Assembly (NCBI GenBank): GCA_902764285.1
Contig: CACWVN010000033.1
Span: 1 to 36,367 of the forward strand
Direction: 5' to 3'
Length of the DNA: 36,367 nucleotides
Origin: an uncultured Eubacteriales bacterium
GTDB taxonomy: Bacteria; Bacillota; Clostridia; Christensenellales; Aristaeellaceae
In this document: positions 28,601 through 36,367 of the stretch, piece after piece
Layout of the letters: each line of letters begins with the position of its first letter
How positions within the stretch are numbered: the first letter of the stretch is position 1
The notes under the pieces: model-generated
The model's input: only the letters and a program-made list of their open reading frames with translations
Databases searched by the model: none
Told to the model about the DNA's origin: nothing
Program-made: the position numbers and the translations under genes

Positions 28601-31600
28601 CGTCCTAAACGCCTACGCGAATCTCGATCCCGTGGACCTGAAGGGCAAGTCCGGCGTGCGCGGCGTGTACGTCGGCGCGACCGGCAAGGAAAAGCTGTTC
28701 ATGATCGCCATCTCCGGCGGCATCGGTACAGGCACTGCGGGCGTTGCCGGCGTCATCAACACGATGGTGGCGAAGAACGAGATCACGGCCTCCGCCGACG
28801 GCGCGACCCTGATCGCCGGACATGAAAACGACAACAAGCGCGGCAACGTCATCGTCAACGCCGCGGACAACACGATCCTGATCAACTGCGCCGGCGCGCT
28901 GGCCGTGGGCTCTTCCGCGGGCGTGGGCGCGACGGTCGTCACCCAGGTGTTCGACCAGCATGTGACCGCCGAGGCCAAGAACGGCACCGTCACGGCCAGC
29001 GGAAATGTGGATGTGGCCGCCAAGACGGACAACAACGTGTGGATGGTCGCTCTCACCTTCGCCGGCAGCGGCAGCGTCGGCGTGGCGGGCGGCGTAAACG
29101 CGCAGGTGGTTATGAGCCAGGCCAACGCCACCCTGGGCGGCTACGTCAACGCCGGCAACGACGTGAACGTGACCGCCAACGGTGACAACACGCTGGTGAA
29201 TATCGCGGCCGGCATGGCGGTCGGCGGAACGGCTGCCGTGTCCGCCGTGGCCGTGGTGACCTACTTCAAGGGCCAGACCGTCGCCCAGATCGCAGAGGGT
29301 GCGGCGCTCGGTTCCGAAAACAAGAAGATCGGCGGCAACGTGAAGGTCGTCTCCACCTCCAAGGAGATCGTCACGGCCGACGCCCTGGGCATCTCGGGCG
29401 GCGGCACGGCCGGCGTGGGCGGCACGCTGGATCTGATTATCAGCAAACTCAAGACCGAGGCGAAGACCGGCACCGGCGCGGGCATCTACGCGGCCGGCGA
29501 CGTCGGCATCAACGCCGAAGACAATTACACGCTGGCGGGCGTGGCGGCGACCCTCGCCGTGAGCGGTACCGCGGGCGTGGGCGTGACCGGCCTGGTCAGC
29601 GTCAGCCTCGCGACCATCGCCGCTTCCGTGGGCGCGGCCAACAACATCCAGGGCCATGACGTAAAGGTTACGGCGAAGGACGACCGCACCGTCGTCGCCG
29701 CGGATGCCACCGTCGCCGTCGGCGCTGCCGGCGCGGGCGTGGGCGCGACCGTGACCGTCGTGGTGGCTGGCGCGAAGATGAGCCAGACCGCCCATGACAC
29801 CCTGTACGGCAAGAAGAAGGACGGCACCAGGGAAGAGAGCGTGATGAAGCCCGAAGACCAGATGGGCGGCGCTTTCCGCAACGAAAACACGAACCATCAG
29901 GCGAAAGGCTACTGGACCGACGACGACGCAGACGAGATGAAGGCGGCCCTTGAGGGCGACGGCCAGGATCCCGGTTCCAAGGATTACGGCAGCTATGGCC
30001 AGGGCGGCACGCATTACGAAGCCCCCAACGGCGAAGCCCTGTACGTCAGGGTAAAGCGCAATGACGAGGATAAGTACCTGAGCATCAACGATTCCACTCT
30101 GAGCAGCGAAGAGAAGAACGGCCAGCCGTACTACTACGATTCCGAGACCAAGGAATGGGTCGCCGCGGTCGAGACCTATGATCCGTCCGCCATGGACAGC
30201 TCCGCCAACGGCGGCGACGGCAGCGGCACCAGCCTGCAGGTCGTGACGATTCGCGGACTGAAGGACGCCGTGTCCGCCATCATCAACAGCGACAGCAGCG
30301 TTACCGCAGACAACGATATCGAAGTCATCGCCAACGATCATCTCAAGGCGATCATGATCTCCGGTACCGTGTCCTTCGGCCTGTACGCAGGCGTGGGCGT
30401 GGGCGTCACCGTGGGCGTGATGAATTCCAACGTCGCGGCCCTGGTGGCGGAGAGGGTCAACCTGAGCGCCGGCCGCAACATCAAGGTTCGCGCGTCCTCC
30501 GGCGCAAGCGAGCCCGAAGCGAATGCCCTCGATAATCTGCCCGGCAGCAACGGCGAGGTATCGAGGGGCCAGATGAAGAAGACCAACCAGCAGGCGAACG
30601 AAGATTCCAAGGCGCCCGCCGGTTCCACCGTGCGCCTGATCTCCGTGATGGCTGCCGGCGGATTCGTGGGCGTGGGCGTCAGCGCCTCTGCGCTGACGGT
30701 GTTCTCCGATGTGTCCGCGGAGGTCAAGGGCAACATCAAGAGTGCCAACAAGGTCGACGTCGAATCCAATCTGGACTTCGGCCAGGTGCTGACCACCAAC
30801 ATCGCTGCCAGCGGCGGCGTCGTGGCGGTGAACGGCTCCATTGCCCTGGCCTACTTCCAGGGCAAGGCCTACGCGAAGATTTCGGATAACGCGAAGATCG
30901 AAAACGTCGCCGAGAGTGTCAACGTCACCACCACCGGTTCCACCAACGCCACCGTGGCGGCGGCCTCCGTGGGCGCCGGCGCCGCGGCCGTGAACGCGGC
31001 TGTGTCCCTGGCGATCAACCGCTCTCAGGCGGGCAGCTCCATCGGCAAGAACGTCACGATCGACGCGCCCGCTGCGGTGGTGAACGTCAAGCACGACTTC
31101 CACAGCGATGTCAAGGCGATCATCGTCGCCCTGGCGGGCGGCGCAGGCGCCGTGAACGCCACCGTGACGATGGCCGTGAACAAGCTGGACGCTGCCAGCT
31201 ACGTGGGCGTCAACCCCGGCACGAATGAAGCCAAGGGCACCGGCAGCATCAAGGCCAAGGCCCTGAACGTGAAGGCCTACGCCGACGGCGATGTGACGCT
31301 GTTTGGCCTCTCCGTCAGCGTCGGCGGCGGAGCCGTCAACGCGGGCGTGAACGTCGGCCTGAACTTCATCGGCAATACCGCGTCCGTGAAGAGGATGCCG
31401 ATCACCGTTTCGGAAGACATGGTCGTGAAGGCGATCCTGACCGGCGATACCGACGTCACTTCCACCTCGCTGGCCGTCGGCGGTCTGGCGGTGGGCGCGA
31501 CCGTGGACGCGGCCTATATCGGCAGCAAGAACCAGGCGCTCGTGGACGTCGAAGGCGTGACGGTGAACGCCGGCCGCCTGCTGATCGATGCCGGCGCCGA

Positions 31601-34600
31601 AGTGAGCGCCGCCGACGAAAAGGATCAGCCCAACAACCCCAGGGCCACCGTGATCGGCATTACCGGCGGGGCGGGCGGCACGAGCGTGAACGTGAACATC
31701 GGCCTGGCGCTGAACAACGCCCTGAACCGCGCGAAGCTGTCCGGAAACGGCGATGTGAACATCACCGGTATCGTCGCCGCGGAAGGGGACCAGAGCGTCT
31801 ATAAGGACGGCGGACTGGCCGTGCGGGCCAACGGCCTGGGCCAGGCCTACTCCGCGCTGTACAGCGCGGCGGTCGGCGGCACCAACGTCAACGTCTCCCT
31901 GGCCTTCAGCTGGATGAAGGCCGAGCAGGAGGCCGTCGTCGATGTCGGCGGGGCCATCAGGACGAAGAACAGCGAGGGTCAGTACCTGCAGCTGCCGGTG
32001 ACTGTATCCTCCATCCAGAACCCCAAGGTCAAAGAGTCCAAATACTCCTTCAAGATCAAGAATTCGAAGGGCAACGAAGTCACGGAGAGCATCTCCTTCG
32101 GCAGCAAAACGAACGCAGACCAACCCATGGCCGAGGCGCGCCTGTTCAGCGCGGGCGTCGGTTTGGTCAGCGTGAACGTCAACGCGGGCGTGGTGATCTC
32201 CAACAGCAAGAGCACTTCCAAGCTGGCCGTGAAGGATCTGGACGCCGGCCAGGTGATCATCCTCGGCGGCGGCCGGTCCGATTCCAGAATCAAGGTCGAC
32301 AACGTCAGCATCGGCTGGCTCAGCGTCGGCGTGATGATGGGCTTCTCCGTCACCAAGGGCGCGTTCAACGTCCAGGCGGAAGCCAAGAACGGCGGCACCT
32401 GGAACGTCGCGAGCCTGAATCTCAATAACGATTACAACGCCAGGGCGAACAGCGAAGTGACGCCCGCCGCGGGCGGCGTACAGGCCAGCTACTACAGCGT
32501 ACAGGTCAATACGTCCACGGCCATCAACCTGACCAACACCAACACCGCCATCACCGGTGCCGGCACGATTCGCGCCAACAGCAGTGTGAGCATGCAGAAC
32601 GAGGGCTCCGTGTACGCGATCGCCAAGGTGATCGAGCCCGCCGTCAGCATCAACGTCGGCAAGGTGGCGGTCAACGCGACCATCGCCCAGAACCGCACGA
32701 CCCAGAACACCTACATCCAGAATACCAGCATACAGCCCTGGCTCGACAGGAACAACAACAACGAGGAAAACAGCATCGGGCCGAACGTGGTCGTCGTTTC
32801 CAACCTGATATCCGACGGCGATTCCTACACGGATTCCAACGGCCACAATAAGCGCAGGCCCTCCGTCGAATCCTCGACGACCACCGCCGGCGCCGGCGCG
32901 GATGTCTCGCTGATCTCCGTGAAGGCCAACCTGGCCATCGCCGAATCCAGGACTACCAACAACGCCTACATCTCCGGCGGCACATACAATGTGCGCGGAT
33001 TGACGGTGACTGCCGGGACCGGCCTGGACGTGCAGTCTCTGATCCAGTCGCCCACGGTCAGCGTCGGCGGCATCACGCTGGGCGCCATCATCACCGACGC
33101 CCGCGCGCGCGACAACGTGCACGCCTACATCCAAAACGCCAATATCAAGGCGCAGGGCGATGTTGCCGTCAGTGCCAACAACGCTACCCAGGTGGTGTCC
33201 GTTTCCAAGCGCGGCACCAACGTAAACGTGATCGGCGTCTCCTTCAACTACTCCAAGGCCAAGGTGGGCGTCGGCACGGGTGACCGCCAGACCGCGAAGG
33301 CCGAGATCTCCGGCAGCACCATCGACGCTACGGGCGATGTCAGCGTCTATGCGTTAAACAAGGGCGGCGCGGAAGCCAAACTGGAGAGCGGCGTCGACGT
33401 CGGCGCAGTCGAAATCAAGGTGACGCTCCTGCCGACCTACGGCTATTACAGCACCGAAGCGAACGTCAATGGAAACTCGAACATCAAGTCCGGCGGCACT
33501 ATCACCGTCACGGCAGACAGCAATCCCACGGCAACGAGCCAGTTGGATGGCACGTCCGTCGGCGTGTTGATGGACGCCAACGAATCCTACGGTTCCAACA
33601 CCGTCAACACCGTCGATAAGGTCGACATCTCCGGCACGCTGGACGCGCACGACGCGCTGAACATCATACTGTTTGACAACGCGACCATGACCGCCGAGAC
33701 CAAGGGCGTCAGCATCGGCTTCATCAGCGGCAACATGCTGCAGGCGGAGAACAAGCTGACCCGCAACGGCGAGATCACCGTACACGCAGGCTCCAACCTG
33801 TCGGCGAACTACGGCGAACTGAACATCCGCTCCTGGATGGGCAGGACGGACAACATCAAGACCAACGCGCGGCTGGTTGCCGGCGGCGGCATCGCCTTCG
33901 GCGACGTCGAGCTGAGGACGGAGATCTCCTCCATTTCCGCCGTCAAGGTGGAAAAGGGCGTCACGATCAGCAATCGCTTCGAGACGATCAACATCATCAG
34001 CAACGCTTCCGAGAACAACCTGGACGCCACCGCTTACGCCGATACCTCCGGTCTGGGCGTGGTTCCGCACGTCGTGAACAAAGTCACGGTCACGCTGACG
34101 CCTTCCGTCAGCGTGGGCGAGGCCAGCGGCGCGGAGACGGTCATCGAAGGCAAGTACGTAAACATCTATTCCACCATCGGCACGCTGGATGAATACATCT
34201 ACAGCTACGCCAGAGGCACCGGCGTCGGCGCTGGTATCGCCTCGAAGAACACCGTAACGAATACGCTGAATTCCAGCACCACGCTGCGGCACACGAAGAT
34301 CACCGGCCACAAGGAAGCGATCATCTACGCTTCCACCATGCCGAGCTATCTGAGCGCCAACATCCACGCTTACGCCCGCGTCCAGCTGAACGCCATCGGC
34401 TACGCCGTGGCGGGAGGCTGGGTGACGACCAACGCTACGTCGAACCTGACCATCGACAACGGCTTCACCTACATCGGCGCCAAGCTGCGCACCGCCATTT
34501 ACCGGCTGGATCGCGACCGCGTGAGCAACGAGAGGGAGACCGGCGGCTTCATCTACAAGGAAACCGACGGCAAAACCGTCTACAACCAGGGCGGCTCGGC

Positions 34601-36367
34601 GAGCGTCAACAACCCGGTGCTGTACCTGGGCAGCGCGGCCGGCGGCGTCTACATCGACGTCTACAAGCGCGAAGGCGAAGCCGTGCCGAAGGTGCGCCAG
34701 GTCGGCATCTACGATGAGGCCGATTTCACCAACCCCTCCGAAAGCTCTGTTGAGATCCGGAAGATCTCCAGCGCCATGCCGGGCTACGCCTACTTCAACG
34801 GCGGCACCGTGAGCGGCACCATCAACGTTTACAACCAGGCCATGATCCCGAGGGTGATCGTGACCAACTCCACCGACGCGAACCTGCAGTTCAGCGGCAT
34901 CTACTTCGAAAACGGCGGCTGGGTCAGCCCGAGGGTGTATATCGACGGCAGGTTCGCCACGATCAGCCAGCATGATTCCTCCTACGAACCGGAGCTGCTC
35001 GTGGAGAGCTCGGGCTCGGGCAACGTCACCCTGAACGGCTATGTCCCGCTGTACAACGGCACGGCCACCTTCCGGTGGACGGGCGACAAGGGCGGCAAGC
35101 TGCTCAGCACCGACAGCGTCATGGCCATCACCCTGGAGAAGGGCGATAAAGATCCGGTGCGCCCGCTGTGGGTACGCAACCTGAACATCGAAGGCGCTTC
35201 CCGCGTGGGCCAAGATGAGGATCATCCCTTCTACGCGTGGATCGTCACCGACCCGCGCACTCCGATCTACAACGACGCCGGCGAGATCGACCATTACGTC
35301 TCCACGGCGCGGAACGTGAACGTTCTCGCCAGGGCCAATGCCGTCATCCCCGAGGGCGACGCGCATCCCGGCAACGGCGATGTGTTCCTGAACCTGGCGC
35401 CGGTGCAGATGATAAAGGTCGATTCGATGGCCAACATCGATAACACCGCTGCGCCCAACCTGGAACTGGAGCTGAACAGCATCGTCTCCGACGGCGGCAG
35501 CGTCACTCTGACGCTGGAGCAGGGCCGCAACATCTACTATGTCAACGGCGCAGGCGCGGTGGTCATCCCGCTGCCCGGCACGCTGGAATATGAAGCCAGC
35601 AGCGCCCGCACCGTCACGCTGTCCAACGCCCACACGCTGAACAGCCTGGAGGTCCTCAGATACTACGAGATATCCAGGGATCCGGCCACCAACCTCGGCA
35701 AGTATCAGCTGCCCAACGGCACCGTCTTCTACATGAAGGATGACGGCAGCGTCACCCGCATCGAAGAAGAAGGCACCGTGATGGCGGTGGGCGATTACAC
35801 CTTCGAACGCGACGCCAACGGCACCGTGACGGGAATCCACCTGGATTCCGGCGTTACGATCGACCTGACGAACGGCACGCTGACGGTGGATGCGAACACC
35901 TCCTTCGAGGTGCTGATGCGCGCGATCAAGGCCTCGTGGCTGAAAGACGAGGGCATGTTCCTGGGCAACAGGAACGGCATCGCCATCCGCATCGGCGACA
36001 ACGGCGGCGCTCAGAACACTTACGGAAGAACGGACGTCGTCAACAGCATCGGTAGCTACAGCGAGAAGGAATACTACCTGGTGCACCTCTACACGGAACC
36101 GAACAACACCGGCGTACAGTGGTGGGGTCTGAGCACCAAGAAGGCTTCCGTCAAATACGATGGCACCGGCAATGGCGATACCTACGTGGTCGCCTGGAAC
36201 ACGAAGGACGATACCGTCCGGTTCTACAAGACTACCACGATCACGTCGGGCATCTACTACGGCGATGAGTCTTCCCATACCGACTCCTTCATCAATGATT
36301 ACCTGATGATCGACAAGAAGGGGAACATCGAAAAGGACGGCAAGAACTACCGGACCTACCGCACCAA
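16410..36367 (+). CDS. Giant beta-strand-repeat surface protein (adhesin-like), body; open at the window end
   Basis: No stop codon occurs in this frame from 16410 to 36367, giving at least 6,652 codons, or about 6,845 residues with the N-terminus at 15832. The 3' end is outside the window. Order: a beta-helix-like start with RTX-like GDGDD turns (16464-17330); first strand repeats (17331-18480); Flg_new_2-like 'bacterial repeat' modules (18610-21310); a long series of Gly/Ala/Val/Asn-rich strand repeats (21328-34440) interrupted by a helical island (22776-23695), a second block of bacterial repeats (24034-25210) and Asn- and Gln-rich linkers; then a C-terminal part without the repeat signature (34441-36367). 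Cysteine is almost absent (about eight). This composition matches giant adhesins called 'beta strand repeat-containing' or LktA-like filamentous proteins. It is probably an exported fibre for adhesion or biofilm; there is no enzyme motif. The cell-wall anchor, if any, is beyond the window. Confidence 0.9.
16842..17010 (+). other. RTX-like glycine/aspartate turns in the giant protein
   Basis: Segments such as TGDGDDTVT and TGKGSDRVN fit the G-x-G-x-D-x-hydrophobic pattern of RTX nonapeptides; a third (AGDGVGDIE) is degenerate. In RTX proteins these turns bind calcium. With only two or three copies here, calcium binding is a guess. Confidence 0.45.
18610..21310 (+). other. First block of Flg_new_2-like 'bacterial repeat' modules in the giant protein
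   Basis: About six modules of 70-100 residues share the pattern 'V-x-V-x-x-x-x-x-GY-x-V/A-x-x-V-x-Y-x-Y' (for example KTGYKVSAIK, EAGRRVKDVV, ETGYKNAEVTYTY, AAGYNLGDVTYTY, AQGYRAKRGT). Such modules are common in Clostridia surface proteins. An isolated strand repeat (about 19410-19550) and an Asn-rich linker sit between them. Confidence 0.65.
19971..20090 (+). repeat. Poly-Asn/Glu trinucleotide tract 1 in the giant gene
   Basis: About 40 codons, nearly all AAC/AAT, with GAG or GAA every few residues. It is a low-GC island in a GC-rich gene and probably a flexible linker with variable length. Confidence 0.9.
22776..23695 (+). other. All-helical insertion (about 305 residues) in the giant protein
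   Basis: From FKAKLEKLIRKL to LDVKLAPEDL the sequence switches from Gly/Val-rich strands to amphipathic, Lys/Glu/Leu-rich helical sequence, with few glycines and no strand-repeat signature. It returns to VGVAGGVSVAV-type repeats right after. I recognise no family. Confidence 0.7.
24034..25210 (+). other. Second block of Flg_new_2-like modules in the giant protein
   Basis: Four or five modules with a 'L-x-KVTYTYKDxxGK' theme (AKVTYTYKDQDGK, EKVTYTFIDKNGK, TLKYKYTPEGG, STMTMTYKDKNG). Each is followed by 'F-V-x-P-x-x-I-S-x-x-D-x-x-I' strands. They resemble one another closely enough to suggest recent internal duplication. Confidence 0.65.
26021..26097 (+). repeat. Poly-Asn trinucleotide tract 2 in the giant gene
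   Basis: About 24 Asn codons (AAC/AAT, one AGT, one GAC) in a row. A hydrophilic linker and then a Gln/Gly-rich tract (26321-26379, QQGQQG-type) follow before strand repeats resume. Confidence 0.9.
34441..36367 (+). other. C-terminal region of the giant protein without the strand-repeat signature (incomplete)
   Basis: From about 34441 the periodic VGA..V.N core fades. More mixed sequence follows, richer in Tyr, Arg and Trp (YIGAKLRTAIYRLDRD, WVSPRVYIDG, VQWWGLSTKK). This probably forms a terminal domain. No LPxTG, S-layer-homology or choline-binding motif is seen before the window ends. Confidence 0.55.

Larger units (their letters stand above)
21328..34440 (+). repeat. Array of about 35-40 imperfect beta-strand repeats in the giant protein
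   Basis: A core of 'VG-[AV]-x-[VIF]-x-V-x-x-x-x-N-x-x-x-A-x-[VI]' recurs every 53-70 residues. Examples are VGVGVAINIVKIDN, VGGAFNVIVANNRA, VGATISTGVFLNKV, VNATVTMAVNKLDA and VNVNIGLALNNALN. Each is followed by a Gly/Asn/Asp turn and a short 'V-x-V-x-A' strand. In 27300-29800 the cores lie about 150-210 nt apart. The pattern suggests an elongated beta-solenoid fibre. Confidence 0.8.

Noticed and set aside
16644..36278. Very long minus-strand open frames (about 1152, 2187, 1509 and 974 codons) opposite the giant gene
   Set aside because: They lie in the codon-aligned antisense phase, where stops require TTA, CTA or TCA codons in the sense frame; these are rare in this GC-rich gene. Their products are His/Gly/Val/Asp-rich and unlike real proteins, and the sense frame has coherent repeats.

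Overview
The window looks like chromosome of a GC-rich (about 60% by eye), low-GC-relative anaerobe of the Clostridia (Bacillota). Genes are led by strong GGAGG ribosome binding sites, promoters are sigma-A-like with extended -10 elements, there is a Gram-positive-style lipoprotein, and protein types include c-di-GMP sensors, an AgrC/LytS-type kinase and a thioredoxin reductase-like protein without NADPH motifs. A gut or rumen species is plausible, but the sequence does not fix the genus. I see no tRNA, rRNA, CRISPR array, insertion sequence or phage gene.

Layout. Positions 1-6633 hold a signalling cluster. A truncated membrane sensor on the minus strand is divergent from a two-gene operon of a peptide-type substrate-binding lipoprotein and a 1406-residue Cache-HAMP-GGDEF-EAL-GGDEF protein. 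The EAL domain keeps its catalytic residues, while both GGDEF domains are degenerate, so the output is probably c-di-GMP hydrolysis. The divergent promoters overlap at their -35 hexamers. Positions 6807-7800 hold a thioredoxin reductase-like flavoprotein with its own promoter. Positions 7801-8041 are a hairpin-rich gap with a 30-bp tandem duplication. Positions 8042-10821 (minus) are an NhaC-family antiporter followed by a DUF362 double [4Fe-4S] protein. Positions 11105-12448 (minus) encode an orphan GHKL sensor kinase.

Positions 12732-36367 are the most striking part: two exported TPR proteins and then a giant gene that is still open at the window edge. The giant protein starts with a signal peptide at 15832 and runs for at least about 6,845 residues. 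It consists of some 35-40 imperfect beta-strand repeats of 53-70 residues, two blocks of 'bacterial repeat' (Flg_new_2-like) modules, a 300-residue helical island, two poly-Asn linkers and an RTX-like start. Its reading frame is broken once, by a 4-nt shortfall in a 15-bp tandem repeat at 16402-16412. This could be an assembly error, a mutation or a phase switch. The very long open frames on the opposite strand are codon-bias shadows.

How the genes may work together (inference): the orphan kinase and the TPR-TPR-giant operon are divergent and share an AT-rich control region. It carries two 14-bp direct repeats exactly 20 bp apart, the arrangement used by LytTR-family regulators. The whole resembles a regulated giant surface adhesin with two TPR partners for assembly or anchoring.
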